Counted from the stretch's first letter, positions 35,690-45,861 are shown. The stretch is 64,000 nt of DNA from Exiguobacterium alkaliphilum 12/1 (GCF_000714435.1 NZ_JJMW01000015.1:142698-206697); one strand, 5' to 3'. Numbers and translations: made by a program. The notes: a model not told the origin generated them from the sequence alone.

Positions 35690-35906
35690 GACAAATGAAT
35701 GTAGCGTGCGCAATGAAGGAAATGAGTAGCTTTTTAACGATGGGGACAGCGAGTTCGGGCAGGTGGGAGCCGAGCGCCATGTGAAAAGTGAATGGCGATT
35801 CTGGAGCGCCCACAATCCAAAGAGTGGCCTCGTTTCGAGGCAAGTAGGGTGGAACCGCGGGTAATCCCGTCCCTATGTGCATGGCACATAGGGGCGTTTT
35901 TTGTCG
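35690..35906 (+). promoter_or_regulatory. Glycine T-box riboswitch of glyQS
   Basis: Leader RNA that reads tRNA-Gly charging. The T-box sequence AGGGTGGAACCGCGG is at 35846-35860. The stem I distal part (GGCAGGTGGGAG) and specifier region GTGAAAAGTGAATGGCGATT are seen; GGC at 35794-35796 is the glycine specifier codon. The intrinsic terminator has arms CCCTATGTGC (35871-35880) and GCACATAGGG (35884-35893) followed by GCGTTTTTT. Uncharged tRNA-Gly stabilises the antiterminator and lets glyQS be transcribed. Confidence 0.95.
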
Positions 35907-35933
35907 TTTCAATACTTTTGGAGGTGTCACAAC

Positions 35934-36836
35934 ATGAAACATAAGACAGTACAAGAAATCATTTTGACGTTGCAAAACTTCTGGGCGTCAAAAGGTTGCC
36001 TGACGATGCAGGCATATGACGTGGAAAAAGGAGCCGGGACGATGAACCCGATGACGTTCCTCCGGAGTCTCGGACCGGAGCCGTGGAACGTCTGCTATAC
36101 GGAGCCGTCGCGCCGCCCGGCAGATGGCCGATACGGAGAGAACCCGAACCGTCTCTATCAACACCATCAGTTCCAAGTCATCATGAAGCCGTCACCGGAC
36201 AACATTCAAGAACTGTACTTGGAGAGCCTTGAACTCATCGGGATCAACCCGCTCGAGCACGATATCCGTTTCGTCGAAGATAACTGGGAGAACCCGACGT
36301 TCGGTGCGGCCGGACTCGGTTGGGAAGTGTGGCTCAACGGGATGGAAATCACGCAGTTCACGTACTTCCAACAAGTCGGAGGCATCGAGTGTGATCCGAT
36401 CGCTGTCGAAATCACGTATGGTCTCGAGCGTCTCGCCTCGTACATCCAGGAAGTCGAGAGCGTGTTCGACCTCGTCTGGACAGATGGATTCAAGTACGGG
36501 GACATCTTCTACCAGCCGGAGTTCGAGCATTCGAAATATACGTTCGAGCTTTCAGATGTCGACATGCTGTTCACGTTGTTCGACACGTATGAAAAAGAAG
36601 CGAAACGCGCCCTTGATGAGAACCTCGTCTTCCCGGCTTACGACTACATCCTCAAATGTTCGCACACGTTCAACTTACTCGATGCGAAAGGCGCCATCTC
36701 GGTGACCGAACGTACCGGATTCATTCAACGTGTACGCAACATGTCGCGCGCGTGCGCGGCGAAGTTTATCGAAGAACGGGAACGTCTCGGTTTCCCGCTT
36801 CTTAATCAAGAGAAAGCAGGTGCCCTTGATGCGTGA
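35934..36836 (+). CDS. glyQ: Glycine--tRNA ligase alpha subunit
   Basis: Catalytic subunit of the alpha2beta2 glycyl-tRNA synthetase, 300 residues. [18 protein letters not shown] opens the protein, and [19 protein letters not shown] and [19 protein letters not shown] form the class II active site. ATG 35934 follows a TTGGAGGTG site; an upstream extension overlaps the T-box terminator and is not used. It overlaps glyS by eight bases. It is controlled by the glycine T-box directly upstream. Confidence 0.98.
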   Translation: MKHKTVQEIILTLQNFWASKGCLTMQAYDVEKGAGTMNPMTFLRSLGPEPWNVCYTEPSRRPADGRYGENPNRLYQHHQFQVIMKPSPDNIQELYLESLELIGINPLEHDIRFVEDNWENPTFGAAGLGWEVWLNGMEITQFTYFQQVGGIECDPIAVEITYGLERLASYIQEVESVFDLVWTDGFKYGDIFYQPEFEHSKYTFELSDVDMLFTLFDTYEKEAKRALDENLVFPAYDYILKCSHTFNLLDAKGAISVTERTGFIQRVRNMSRACAAKFIEERERLGFPLLNQEKAGALDA

Positions 36837-38886
36837 CCTTTTATTAGAAATCGGACTTGAAGAATTGCCAGCCCAATACGTCCTCCGCTCGGAGCAACAG
36901 CTAGCGGAGCGCGTCACCACGTTCTTGAACGACGCCCGCGTCAACTTTGGGACGGTCGACGTCTATTCGACGCCACGCCGTCTCGCCGTCCTCATCAAAG
37001 ACGTCGAAGAGACACAACAAGATTTGACGGAGACGTTACGTGGACCAGCGAAGAAGATCGCCCAAGATGCTGAAGGGAACTGGTCGAAAGCCGCGGCCGG
37101 ATTCGCGCGCGGTCGAGGCCTCTCGGTCGAGGACCTCTATTTCGCGGAAGAGAAAGGCGTCGAGTACGTCTTTGCGGACCGTCACGAGGCGGGCCAAGCG
37201 ACGATGTCGCTCCTGTCTGGCCTTGAACACGTCGTGCGCGGCATGACGTTCCCGAAAAACATGAAATGGGGGACGAGCAGTCTCCGTTATATGCGCCCGA
37301 TTCGTTGGATGATCGCCTTGTTCGGAACAGAGCGCATCGATTTCGAGATTGAAGGGGTCAAAACAGGCAATGTGACGCGCGGTCACCGCTTCTTAAGCAC
37401 GGGTGACGTCACGATCGCTTCGCCCGACGCGTACGTATCGACGCTCGAACAAGCGTACGTCATCGCTTCATATGAGGCGCGTAAAGACCAGATCACGGCT
37501 CAAATCGAGGCGCTCGCCTCTGAACAAGGCTGGACGGTACCGCTCGACGCGTCATTGCTTGAAGAAGTGACGAACCTCGTCGAGTGGCCGACAGCGCTAT
37601 TCGGTGAGTATGATGCGAGTTATCTTGAACTCCCAGAAGAAGTATTGATCACGACGATGAAAGAACATCAACGTTACTTCCCGGTCTACGTCGGGGACAC
37701 GCTCAAGCAGTATTTCGTCACTGTCCGGAACGGGAACGCCGAGCACCTCGAGAACGTCGCCCGCGGAAACGAGAAAGTCATCCGTGCTCGTCTCGCCGAT
37801 GCCGTCTTCTTCTACGAGGAAGACAAGAAGACGAAGCTTGACGATCAACTGCCGCGTCTCGACCGGATCGTGTTCCATGAAAAACTCGGCACGACCGGTG
37901 ACAAAGTTCGTCGCGTGGAACGGCTAGCCGAGACGCTCGCGCCGCTCTTTAAAGCGGACGAAACGAAAGTCGCGCGTGCGGCACACATCCATAAGTTCGA
38001 CCTCGTCAGTCAAATGGTGTACGAGTTCACGGAACTGCAAGGCATCATGGGCGAGAAATATGCCCTCATGCAAGGCGAAGACCGCGAAGTCGCTGCGGCC
38101 ATCCGTGAACATTACATGCCACGGTTTGCCGGCGATGCGTCACCAACGACTGCGACCGGGGCAACGCTCGCGCTCGCAGACAAGCTCGATTCGATTGCCG
38201 CCTTCTTTGGAATCGGCATGATCCCGAGCGGTTCACAAGACCCGTTCGCTCTTCGTCGACAAGCGCAAGGTGTCGTTCAAATCCTTGGGGATTGGGACGT
38301 CGACATGACGATTGATGAGATTTTGTCACAAGTTGTCGATTCTCAGCTAGAAGCAGGACTTTACGATGCCGATAAAGAACAAGTCAAAGCGCAATTGAAA
38401 GACTTCTTCATGCTTCGTTTGAAGTATCGTCTGCAAGAGCGCCATGTCCGTTACGATGTCATCGATGCGATTCTTACGACAGGACTTTCGGTCACACGTC
38501 TCGATGCCCGTGCCGAAGCGGTGCAACAGTTCGTGTCGCGTGACGAGGCGAAACCGTTGATTGAACAATTGACACGGGTCGGCAACATCGCGAAGAAAGG
38601 TGAACACGGACCGATTGACGTCTCCTTGTTCGAGAACGACGAAGAACGTATGCTCCATGAAGCTGCCGAGACGACGGTGCATCAGTTGAATGATGCGGTC
38701 GAGGCAGGGGACTACGAACGCGCGCTCACGGCACTTCGCATCTTGGAGCAACCGATTAGCGCTTACTTTGAAAATACGATGGTCATGAGTGACGTGGAGG
38801 CAGTCCGCTTGAACCGTCTTCACGAGATGAAACGTCTGGCGTCGGCAATCGAGCGCGTCGCCGACTTCAATGCACTCGTGCTTTGA
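36829..38886 (+). CDS. glyS: Glycine--tRNA ligase beta subunit
   Basis: Beta subunit of glycyl-tRNA synthetase, which supplies tRNA recognition; 685 residues. [16 protein letters not shown] at the N terminus is the family start, YRP-like [14 protein letters not shown] is near 145, and a HD-like domain with the C-terminal DALR-type anticodon domain follows. ATG 36829 overlaps glyQ and has a GCAGGTG site. It is transcribed with glyQ under the T-box. Sixteen bases after its stop a GAGGGGG site opens ccpN. Confidence 0.97.
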   Translation: MRDLLLEIGLEELPAQYVLRSEQQLAERVTTFLNDARVNFGTVDVYSTPRRLAVLIKDVEETQQDLTETLRGPAKKIAQDAEGNWSKAAAGFARGRGLSVEDLYFAEEKGVEYVFADRHEAGQATMSLLSGLEHVVRGMTFPKNMKWGTSSLRYMRPIRWMIALFGTERIDFEIEGVKTGNVTRGHRFLSTGDVTIASPDAYVSTLEQAYVIASYEARKDQITAQIEALASEQGWTVPLDASLLEEVTNLVEWPTALFGEYDASYLELPEEVLITTMKEHQRYFPVYVGDTLKQYFVTVRNGNAEHLENVARGNEKVIRARLADAVFFYEEDKKTKLDDQLPRLDRIVFHEKLGTTGDKVRRVERLAETLAPLFKADETKVARAAHIHKFDLVSQMVYEFTELQGIMGEKYALMQGEDREVAAAIREHYMPRFAGDASPTTATGATLALADKLDSIAAFFGIGMIPSGSQDPFALRRQAQGVVQILGDWDVDMTIDEILSQVVDSQLEAGLYDADKEQVKAQLKDFFMLRLKYRLQERHVRYDVIDAILTTGLSVTRLDARAEAVQQFVSRDEAKPLIEQLTRVGNIAKKGEHGPIDVSLFENDEERMLHEAAETTVHQLNDAVEAGDYERALTALRILEQPISAYFENTMVMSDVEAVRLNRLHEMKRLASAIERVADFNALVL

Positions 38887-38907
38887 CCAAAATAGAGGGG
38901 GTTGGCC

Positions 38908-39537
38908 ATGCAACTGAATGAACGCCAACAGAAGATTGTCGAAATCGTGAAAGGGAGCGGACCGATCACGGGTGAACAGATTGCACAAGAACTATCGCTC
39001 ACCCGGGCGACGCTCCGTCCCGACCTTGCGATTTTGACGATGACGGGCATATTAGAGGCGAGACCGCGCGTCGGGTACACGTTCGTCGGCAAACGCAACT
39101 CATCGATGCTGCGTGAGAAGCTCGATTCGTTGACCGTCGGCGACTTTATGTCGTCAGCAAAAGTCGTCAGTGACGAGATGACCGTATACGATGCGGTCGT
39201 GACCCTGTTTTTAGAAGACGTCGGTTCTTTGTTCGTCGTCGGAAAAGATAGTGAACTCGTCGGCGTCTTGTCCCGGAAAGACTTGCTCCGGGCCGCGATT
39301 GGGAATCAAGACCTAGACCAATTGCCTGTCAATGTCATCATGACACGGATGCCGAACATTACCGTCTGCGAGAAAAGTGAGACGTTGATTCGGGCCGGGA
39401 TGAAGTTGATTGAAAAACAAATCGACGCGATGCCGGTCGTCGAAGAAAAAGACGGCAAACTGATCGTGCTCGGACGGATGACGAAGACGAATATGACAAA
39501 AGTGTTGATCGCACTCGCCAACGATGAGTCGTTCTGA
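38908..39537 (+). CDS. ccpN: Transcriptional repressor CcpN
   Basis: Repressor of gluconeogenic genes (pckA, gapB in Bacillus) on glycolytic carbon sources. A winged helix-turn-helix spans residues 1-65 (ITGEQIAQELSLTRATLRPDLA) and two CBS domains follow (about 72-130 and 135-200) that sense nucleotides. It has 209 residues, as in B. subtilis YqzB/CcpN. ATG 38908 has GAGGGGG six bases upstream. It is followed by ppsR, the conserved partner, with the same ribosome-site-rich junction; both concern the pyruvate/PEP node. Confidence 0.94.
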   Translation: MQLNERQQKIVEIVKGSGPITGEQIAQELSLTRATLRPDLAILTMTGILEARPRVGYTFVGKRNSSMLREKLDSLTVGDFMSSAKVVSDEMTVYDAVVTLFLEDVGSLFVVGKDSELVGVLSRKDLLRAAIGNQDLDQLPVNVIMTRMPNITVCEKSETLIRAGMKLIEKQIDAMPVVEEKDGKLIVLGRMTKTNMTKVLIALANDESF

Positions 39538-39550
39538 GGAGGAAGCTGAT

Positions 39551-40357
39551 TTGACAAAGAAACAACTCGTGTTTGTCGTAAGTGACTCGGTCGGTGAGAC
39601 GTGTGAACTCGTCGTTCGGGCTGCGAGCATCCAGTTCCATGAAAATGCGATTGAGACGCTTCGTATCCCGTTCGTCGAGGATGAACAGACGATTCATGAC
39701 GTCGTCACGCAAGCCCGGGCGCAAACGGCGGTCATCGCGTTCACGCTCGTCAACGAAGAACATCGCGCCTTGCTCGTCTCACTCGGGGAGCGGTACGGCG
39801 TGAAGACGGTCGACTTGCTCGGTGACTTGCTCGACGTCTTGTCGGGTGAACTTCAAGAGAGCCCTCGTGAAAAGCCAGGACTCATCTATCGCCTTGACGA
39901 CGATTATTTCCGTAAAATCGAGGCGATGGAGTTCGCGGTGAAGTATGATGACGGTCGGGACCCGCGTGGACTGAAGAAAGCCGACATCGTGCTCGTCGGG
40001 GTCTCGCGGACATCGAAAACGCCGCTGTCCCAGTACTTGGCTTTGAAACGGTTTAAAGTGGCGAACGTCCCGCTCGTCCCGGAATCGCGGCCGCCAGAAG
40101 AATTGTTCGATTTGCCGCCGGAACGCTGCGTCGGGCTGATCATTTCGCCGGACAAGCTGATCTCGATTCGAATGGAACGCTTGAAATCACTCGGTTTGAA
40201 GCCGGAGGCGGACTATGCGCAACTCGAGCGCATCAATCGTGAGCTCGAGTACGCGAGAGGGATTTATGAACGGATCGGTTGTGAGGTGATCGACGTTACG
40301 AATAAGGCCGTCGAAGAGACGGCCGGTATCATTTTGCGTCATCTCGGTCATTCGTGA
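39551..40357 (+). CDS. ppsR: Pyruvate, phosphate dikinase regulatory protein (PPDK kinase/phosphorylase)
   Basis: DUF299 (YqfL) bifunctional regulator that phosphorylates and dephosphorylates PPDK or PEP synthase, using ADP and Pi. The N terminus has FVVSDSVGET, and the P-loop is GVSRTSKTP near residues 149-157. It has 268 residues. TTG 39551 has AGGAGGAAG upstream; an ATG at 39524 inside ccpN lacks a ribosome site. It forms a pair with ccpN: both are conserved neighbours and set the PEP/pyruvate flux. The target dikinase gene is not in the window. Confidence 0.94.
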   Translation: MTKKQLVFVVSDSVGETCELVVRAASIQFHENAIETLRIPFVEDEQTIHDVVTQARAQTAVIAFTLVNEEHRALLVSLGERYGVKTVDLLGDLLDVLSGELQESPREKPGLIYRLDDDYFRKIEAMEFAVKYDDGRDPRGLKKADIVLVGVSRTSKTPLSQYLALKRFKVANVPLVPESRPPEELFDLPPERCVGLIISPDKLISIRMERLKSLGLKPEADYAQLERINRELEYARGIYERIGCEVIDVTNKAVEETAGIILRHLGHS

Positions 40358-40376
40358 CGCATTACGAGCACTCGTG

Positions 40377-40406
40377 TTAGTAATCGGAGTTGCGAACGGG
40401 TATAAT
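40377..40406 (+). promoter_or_regulatory. Probable sigma-A promoter of dnaG-sigA
   Basis: Perfect TATAAT at 40401-40406 with TTAGTA at 40377-40382 (18-base spacer). The -10 is convincing and the -35 weak. Confidence 0.6.
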
Positions 40407-40425
40407 AGAGTACTGACATTACAGT

Positions 40426-40454
40426 GAAACGGAACGTGAAGCGCGTTCCGTTTC
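40426..40454 (+). promoter_or_regulatory. Hairpin in the dnaG leader
   Basis: Perfect 11-base arms GAAACGGAACG (40426-40436) and CGTTCCGTTTC (40444-40454) about 20 bases after the -10. There is no T run, so it is a 5' leader stem rather than a terminator; it may protect or attenuate the mRNA. Confidence 0.6.
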
Positions 40455-40485
40455 GTTGCGAGTTTGGATGTAGGGAGTGGTGGAG

Positions 40486-42297
40486 TTGCCACGGATACCG
40501 GATGAAGTCATTGCGGAAGTGAAACAGGCAACAGATATCGTCGATTTGATAAGCGAACGGGTCGAATTGAAGAAACAAGGACATCGCCTCGTCGGGCTCT
40601 GTCCGTTTCATTCCGAGAATAGTCCCTCTTTTTCGGTGTCCCCGGAAAAAGGGATGTATCATTGTTTCGGTTGCGGTGCAGGCGGTAACGTCTTCACGTT
40701 CGTCATGGAGACGGAAGGTCTATCGTTCCCGGAAACGGTTGAACGGTTGGCCACACGGGCCAACATCACCGTCGAAGGTGGTGTTCCCGGAGACGAGGAA
40801 CTATCGCACGACCAACAGATTCGTAAACAGATGCGTGACGCCCATCGTGTCGTCGCAGAACTGTATCATGAAGTGCTCATGAAGACAGAAGCAGGAGACG
40901 TCGGTTTGACTTATTTGACGAATCGCGGGCTCCATGAGGAGACCATCGCCGCATATAAGATTGGCTATGCGCCGGACCAGCGGCGATTTACTGTTGATTC
41001 ACTTGAACGGCGAGGCTTCGACCTCGAAGTGATGGTCGAGGCCGGCTTGATTTCAAAGTCTAGAGCCGGTGAATATTTTGATCGGTTTGAAGGTCGGGTC
41101 GTCTTTCCGATTGCGGATCGAGACGGCACCATCGTCGGCTTCAGCGGCCGATCGATTGACGAACGAAATCCAAAGTACGTGAACACGTCCGACACCCCGT
41201 TGTTCAATAAGAGTGAACTGTTATTCGGCTTTCCCCAAGCGCGTGCGACGATGCGAAAACAGAAGCGTGTCTTCTTAGTCGAAGGCAACGTGGATGTGCT
41301 CCAAGTCGCCCAAGCGGGAACGAAAGAAGTGGTCGCGTCGCTCGGAACGGCGTTCTCGTCCGGACACGCCCGTGCGCTAGCACGGATGGTGGACGAGGTC
41401 ATCGTCTGTTACGACGGTGACCATGCCGGGCAAGAGGCGACGCTCAAAGTCGTCCGCTTGCTCGAGACGTATCCGCTCGACGTCCAAGTGCTCCTCTTAC
41501 CGGAAAAAACGGACCCGGACGACTACATTCGAACGAACGGGACCGAACAATGGCAACGGTTCGTCGACTCGGAACGTCTGTCTGTCCTCGATTTCATGAA
41601 CCGCACACTCCGTCGCGGGAAAAACTTGAATCGAGAAGGAGAACGGATTCGGTTTATTGAATCTATGCTTGAGGAAATCAGTAAAAGTGACAACTCGATT
41701 CGGCGCGATTTATACGTGAAAAAATTGGCCGATGAGTTCGAGATTCCCGTTAACACGCTATTGTCACGGATGCCGGCGACGGGGAAAAAAGAGCAAGTGC
41801 CGGAGCGCGTGGCAGAACCTGAACCGGTGCGGCGACGTGCCTCGAAGGCGGCTGAGCCACGCTACTTGAAGGCGGAAAAGTTGCTGTTGCGTGCCTTGCT
41901 CAGCGGGCCGGATCGCGTGCGTTACGTACGAGACCGACTCGGGTTGGCGTATCAGGACGAGGTTCACCGGATGTTGGCGACAGCGCTTTATGAGGTCGTC
42001 TCGGAGGAGATGACGCTCGAGGAGTTCGAACAAGTCGTCCCAGCCTTCATGGAGCGACGATGCAACGAGCGTCCGGATTACGCGACACGATACGCGGAAG
42101 TTCGACTCATGGCTGCGCCTGATGAGCTTAGCGAAGAGGTTTTAGATGAATACATTAAGGTCATAAACAGTTATGAGGAACAGCGTCAAATCGAACGGGC
42201 GAAAAGGGATATCGCGCAAGATGCCGAAAGTATTGTAGACCAGGCATCGAAATTGCAAGAGCTCATTAACCGCAGTCGCCGTCTACGCGAACGATGA
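40486..42297 (+). CDS. dnaG: DNA primase
   Basis: Makes RNA primers at the replication fork. The CHC2 zinc finger has C39, H42, C60 and C63 (LCPFHSENSPSF and HCFGCGAGG). The Toprim catalytic domain follows at ~255-335 (VFLVEGNVDVL; YDGDHAGQEA), and a helicase-binding C-terminal domain ends the protein. It has 603 residues from TTG 40486, which has AGGGAG eight bases upstream and matches the family N terminus; GTG 40477/40480 are weaker. The dnaG-sigA pair is the conserved macromolecular synthesis operon. The yqxD gene found before dnaG in Bacillus is absent. Confidence 0.96.
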   Translation: MPRIPDEVIAEVKQATDIVDLISERVELKKQGHRLVGLCPFHSENSPSFSVSPEKGMYHCFGCGAGGNVFTFVMETEGLSFPETVERLATRANITVEGGVPGDEELSHDQQIRKQMRDAHRVVAELYHEVLMKTEAGDVGLTYLTNRGLHEETIAAYKIGYAPDQRRFTVDSLERRGFDLEVMVEAGLISKSRAGEYFDRFEGRVVFPIADRDGTIVGFSGRSIDERNPKYVNTSDTPLFNKSELLFGFPQARATMRKQKRVFLVEGNVDVLQVAQAGTKEVVASLGTAFSSGHARALARMVDEVIVCYDGDHAGQEATLKVVRLLETYPLDVQVLLLPEKTDPDDYIRTNGTEQWQRFVDSERLSVLDFMNRTLRRGKNLNREGERIRFIESMLEEISKSDNSIRRDLYVKKLADEFEIPVNTLLSRMPATGKKEQVPERVAEPEPVRRRASKAAEPRYLKAEKLLLRALLSGPDRVRYVRDRLGLAYQDEVHRMLATALYEVVSEEMTLEEFEQVVPAFMERRCNERPDYATRYAEVRLMAAPDELSEEVLDEYIKVINSYEEQRQIERAKRDIAQDAESIVDQASKLQELINRSRRLRER

Positions 42298-42332
42298 ACG
42301 CGAAGGAAGTTTGGAAGGAGTTGAACTGCTAG

Positions 42333-43427
42333 ATGGCAGAGAAGAAAAAAGAGGACTTATTTAACGCCATAGAGGAACTCGAGAAGTTAGGGAAGAAAAA
42401 AGGCGTCGTCTCGATGCAGGAGATTCAAGACCGTCTCAGCCACTTTGAGGTGGACTCGGACTTTATCGATAACTTCATCGAAGATTTAGAAGGCAAAGAC
42501 ATCCGCGTCACAGAAGATGCGGCCGATGCCGAAGAGACACCAGCGAAAAAAGAGGACGAAGAAGTCGATTTGAACGACTTGTCGGTCCCACCAGGCATAA
42601 AAATCAACGATCCGGTCCGGATGTATTTAAAAGAAATCGGACGCGTCGACCTTCTCAGCGCGAAAGATGAGACCGAGCTTGCGAAGCGGATTGAGCAAGG
42701 GGATGAAGAAGCGAAGAAACGGCTCGCCGAAGCCAACCTTCGTCTCGTCGTCTCGATCGCGAAACGTTACGTCGGTCGCGGGATGCTCTTCCTCGATTTG
42801 ATTCAAGAAGGGAACATGGGTCTGATTAAAGCCGTCGAGAAATTCGACTACATGAAAGGGTTCAAGTTCTCGACGTACGCGACGTGGTGGATTCGTCAAG
42901 CGATTACACGCGCCATCGCCGACCAAGCCCGGACGATTCGGATTCCGGTCCATATGGTCGAGACAATCAACAAATTGATTCGCGTTCAACGTCAGTTGTT
43001 GCAAGACCTCGGCCGTGAGCCTTCTCCTGAGGAGATTGCCAAGGAGATGGAACTGACGCCGGAGAAAGTTCGTGAAATCTTGAAGATTGCCCAAGAGCCG
43101 GTATCGCTTGAGACGCCGATTGGGGAAGAAGACGATTCACATCTCGGCGACTTCATCGAAGACCAAGACGCGATGGCACCTCAAGACGCGGCGGCTTATG
43201 AGTTGCTTAAAGAACAGCTCGAAGACGTGCTCGATACGCTCACGGACCGGGAAGAGAACGTCCTTCGTCTTCGTTTCGGACTCGATGATGGTCGGACCCG
43301 TACGCTCGAAGAAGTCGGGAAAGTATTCGGCGTCACACGCGAGCGGATTCGTCAAATCGAGGCGAAAGCGTTACGTAAGCTGCGTCACCCGAGTCGTTCG
43401 AAACGTTTGAAAGATTTCCTTGATTGA
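42333..43427 (+). CDS. sigA: RNA polymerase primary sigma factor SigA (RpoD)
   Basis: Housekeeping sigma factor. Region 1.1 is short (about 1-85), region 1.2-2.4 contains [12 protein letters not shown] and the core-binding [19 protein letters not shown], with [17 protein letters not shown] (2.3-2.4, -10 melting), region 3 and 4.2 ([18 protein letters not shown], -35 binding). It has 364 residues. It follows dnaG by 35 bases with a GAAGGAG site and ends at a long hairpin. This factor recognises the TTGACA/TATAAT promoters listed elsewhere in this annotation. Confidence 0.98.
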   Translation: MAEKKKEDLFNAIEELEKLGKKKGVVSMQEIQDRLSHFEVDSDFIDNFIEDLEGKDIRVTEDAADAEETPAKKEDEEVDLNDLSVPPGIKINDPVRMYLKEIGRVDLLSAKDETELAKRIEQGDEEAKKRLAEANLRLVVSIAKRYVGRGMLFLDLIQEGNMGLIKAVEKFDYMKGFKFSTYATWWIRQAITRAIADQARTIRIPVHMVETINKLIRVQRQLLQDLGREPSPEEIAKEMELTPEKVREILKIAQEPVSLETPIGEEDDSHLGDFIEDQDAMAPQDAAAYELLKEQLEDVLDTLTDREENVLRLRFGLDDGRTRTLEEVGKVFGVTRERIRQIEAKALRKLRHPSRSKRLKDFLD

Positions 43428-43457
43428 TTAGACATTTGAATAAAGTGTGAAGTTTTA

Positions 43458-43507
43458 GAAGAAAGGGAGGAAAATGAGTGATTTTCCTTCCTTCTTTATT
43501 GTTTTTT
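43458..43507 (+). terminator. sigA terminator
   Basis: Long purine/pyrimidine hairpin, left arm 43458-43475, right arm 43481-43497 (core GGAAAAT/ATTTTCC), then six T (43502-43507). Confidence 0.8.
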
Positions 43508-43559
43508 GAGTAAAATAGTGATGGGTAGAAATTTGGAATGAACATGAGGGGGAAATACA

Positions 43560-43898
43560 ATGCGTAATCCATTGTTGCCATTTGCCGCGATCGCAATCGT
43601 TGCCATCATCGCCATGGTCTCATTATCTTATTTTGGCGTGAACCAAGCGCAACAAGCAGCGGAAGGTCCGGCTATGACTGAAATGAATCCGGAAGAGTTG
43701 TATGCTGCGAAAGGGTGTACCGGTTGCCACGGTGGTAACTTAGAAGGTGGCGTCGGCCCGGCCCTTACAGGTGTAGGGGAGCGCTTGTCGGCTGAAGAGA
43801 TTGCCAACATTATCGTAAACGGTCAAGGTTCAATGCCAGGTGGCCTCGCGTCGGCAGAAGAGGCGGAAGTCCTCGCGACGTGGTTGCTCGAGCAATAA
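43560..43898 (+). CDS. cccA: Cytochrome c-550 (membrane-anchored)
   Basis: Small c-type cytochrome, 112 residues. A hydrophobic anchor covers residues 5-25 with the rest outside the membrane. Heme is attached at C53-T-G-C56-H57, and Met92 in GSMPGG is the likely sixth iron ligand. It shuttles electrons from menaquinol oxidation to a terminal oxidase. ATG 43560 follows GAGGGGG. Position after sigA is conserved in Bacilli. It is a single-gene unit with its own terminator. Confidence 0.95.
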   Translation: MRNPLLPFAAIAIVAIIAMVSLSYFGVNQAQQAAEGPAMTEMNPEELYAAKGCTGCHGGNLEGGVGPALTGVGERLSAEEIANIIVNGQGSMPGGLASAEEAEVLATWLLEQ

Positions 43899-43903
43899 GA
43901 CGG

Positions 43904-43935
43904 ACGTACTCTCACGCATGAGGGTACGTTTTTTT
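43904..43935 (+). terminator. cccA terminator
   Basis: Arms ACGTACTCTCA (43904-43914) and TGAGGGTACGT (43919-43929) with one wobble, then a T run to 43935. Confidence 0.88.
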
Positions 43936-43997
43936 ATTGTCCGCATCACGAAATTTCGTTAACCTAAGATAGAAGTAGTCAAAAAGGAGTTGTCTTC

Positions 43998-44714
43998 ATG
44001 CAAGAACAAGTAACGTTAGACCGTCGACTCAAACAAGTCGTCGATTTCATTCCGCACGGTAGCGTGCTCGCCGATATCGGTTCCGACCATGCCTATGTCC
44101 CGTGTTATCTCGTTCAAAATGGGATCGTCGACCGTGCGATCGCCGGTGAAGTGAATCGCGGACCGATGGAAGCGGCAGAGGCTCAAGTCGCTTTGATTGG
44201 GGCGACGGACAAAATCGACGTCCGACTCGGAGACGGGCTTGCCGTCCTAAATGAGGATGAGGCGACATGTATCTCGATTTGTGGGATGGGTGGCAGTTTG
44301 ATTCGCTCGATTCTAGAAGCTGGGAAAAATAAGCTCGGAGCGGTCGAGCGACTCGTCTTGCAACCGAACGTTGACGGGGAGCATGTACGGGAATGGTTGC
44401 TTGCCTCAGGATATGTATTGATTGATGAGCAAATCGTTGAGGAGAACGATAAAGTGTATGAAATTCTTGTCGGCGAGCGTGGGAGCGAAACCCGGTACAG
44501 CCAAAACGAAGACGTACGAAAATGGCAACTGCTTTTCGGTCCTTATCTCTTAGAGCGTCGCCCCGACGCGTTTAAACTCAAATGGCGTCGTGAGGCCGAC
44601 AAGTTGGACTACGTGCTCGGACAGATGCGTTCTGGCGAACAGACGGAGGCGCTCCTTGAAAAGCAACGGACGTTTACGCTACTACGTGACAAGATGAGAG
44701 AGGTGAGTGGATAA
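43998..44714 (+). CDS. trmK: tRNA (adenine(22)-N(1))-methyltransferase TrmK
   Basis: Methylates adenine 22 of tRNA. The 238 residues have the SAM motif VLADIGSDHAYVPCYL near residues 23-38, GEVNRGPMEAA (motif II) and SICGMGGSLI (catalytic NPPY-like position) near 94, with a C-terminal coiled coil (EADKLDYVLGQM). ATG 43998 has AAAGGAG. Its stop overlaps the next ATG by one base (TAATG), so translation of trmK and yqfO is coupled; the pair is conserved in Bacilli. Confidence 0.94.
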   Translation: MQEQVTLDRRLKQVVDFIPHGSVLADIGSDHAYVPCYLVQNGIVDRAIAGEVNRGPMEAAEAQVALIGATDKIDVRLGDGLAVLNEDEATCISICGMGGSLIRSILEAGKNKLGAVERLVLQPNVDGEHVREWLLASGYVLIDEQIVEENDKVYEILVGERGSETRYSQNEDVRKWQLLFGPYLLERRPDAFKLKWRREADKLDYVLGQMRSGEQTEALLEKQRTFTLLRDKMREVSG

Positions 44715-45826
44715 TGGCAAACGGCAATCATATCATCCAACTGTTCGAATCGTTCGCCCCGAAGCACTTGGCCGTCGAAGGGGATAAGATTGGTCTTCAA
44801 ATCGGTTCGCTTGATAAAGAAGTCCGAAAAGTGATGGTCACGCTCGATGTGCTCGAACCGGTCGTCGATGAGGCGATTGAGCACGAGATCGACTTGATTA
44901 TCGCTCACCATCCGCCAATCTTTAGCCCGCTCGGCCAAGTGAATGACCGAAGCGCCGCCGGCCGGATCGTCATGAAATGTGTGAAGCATGACATCGCCGT
45001 GTATGTGGCCCATACGAACCTCGACGTGTGCGCCGGCGGGGTCAACGACTGGATGAGCGACGCGCTCGGCCTAATCGAGACGAGCGTCCTCATTCCAACA
45101 TATGAAGAGCCCGTGTATAAGCTCGCCGTCTTCGTCCCGAAGACGCACGAAGCGGTCGTGTCTGAGGCGTTGGCAAGGGCAGGGGCCGGTCACATCGGTG
45201 ACTATCGTGACTGTCAGTTCAAAGTGGACGGCATCGGCCAGTTCAAACCGCTCGACCACGCGGACCCGTATCTCGGTCAAGTCGGCAAGACGGAAACGGT
45301 CGAAGAAGTGAAGATTGAGACCATCATGACAGAAAGTCAAAAGAAACACGTCTTGCGTGCGATGAAACAAGCGCATCCGTACGAAGAAGTGGCCCACGAT
45401 GTGATTCGTGACGAAATCGCTGGGCCGGTCCATGGCCTCGGCCGCATCGGACGCTTGGCGAGTCCGCTCACGCTCGAACAGTTCGCCCTCCACGTCAAAT
45501 CGAGCTTCGGAGTTGAAGGTGTCCGAGTCGTCGGTGAGCCGGGCCGGATGATTGAAAAGGTCGCCGTCCTCGGCGGGGACGGAAACAAATACGTGTCGGC
45601 CGCGCACTTTAAAGGCGCGGACGCCTACGTGACCGGTGACCTTTATTTCCACGTGGCCCACGATGCGATGGCGCTCGGGCTCGCCGTCGTCGACCCAGGG
45701 CATCACGTCGAGAGCGTCATGAAACAAGGTGTCGTCGACGTGTTGCGTCAACGGTTCAATCAAGCGAAACTTGACGTTGAGTTGATCGTATCGACGACGA
45801 ATACGAACCCGTTTCGTTTCCAATAA
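44714..45826 (+). CDS. yqfO: Nif3-like dinuclear metal center protein YqfO
   Basis: GTP cyclohydrolase I type 2/Nif3 family, 370 residues. HHPPIFSPL and HTNLDVCAGGVND (near 75-115) and the C-terminal GDLYFHVAHDA and DPGHHVES carry the metal-binding histidines and acidic residues. Between them (about 132-235) is the PII/CutA-like insert of Bacilli YqfO (KLAVFVPKTHEA). It assembles as a hexamer in the family; the biological activity is not settled. It overlaps trmK by one base. Confidence 0.93.
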   Translation: MANGNHIIQLFESFAPKHLAVEGDKIGLQIGSLDKEVRKVMVTLDVLEPVVDEAIEHEIDLIIAHHPPIFSPLGQVNDRSAAGRIVMKCVKHDIAVYVAHTNLDVCAGGVNDWMSDALGLIETSVLIPTYEEPVYKLAVFVPKTHEAVVSEALARAGAGHIGDYRDCQFKVDGIGQFKPLDHADPYLGQVGKTETVEEVKIETIMTESQKKHVLRAMKQAHPYEEVAHDVIRDEIAGPVHGLGRIGRLASPLTLEQFALHVKSSFGVEGVRVVGEPGRMIEKVAVLGGDGNKYVSAAHFKGADAYVTGDLYFHVAHDAMALGLAVVDPGHHVESVMKQGVVDVLRQRFNQAKLDVELIVSTTNTNPFRFQ

Positions 45827-45830
45827 TGAA

Positions 45831-45861
45831 CAATCCCCGGCCTGTTCTAGGCCGGGGATTG
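45831..45861. terminator. Terminator between yqfO and ispH
   Basis: Thirteen-base GC-rich arms CAATCCCCGGCCT (45831-45843) and AGGCCGGGGATTG (45849-45861), located between convergent genes. T runs are poor on both sides, but the stem is very stable. Confidence 0.75.

Noticed and set aside
43506..43531. Possible cccA promoter (TTGAGT and TAGAAA)
   Set aside because: Spacing is 14 bases and the hexamers are poor.
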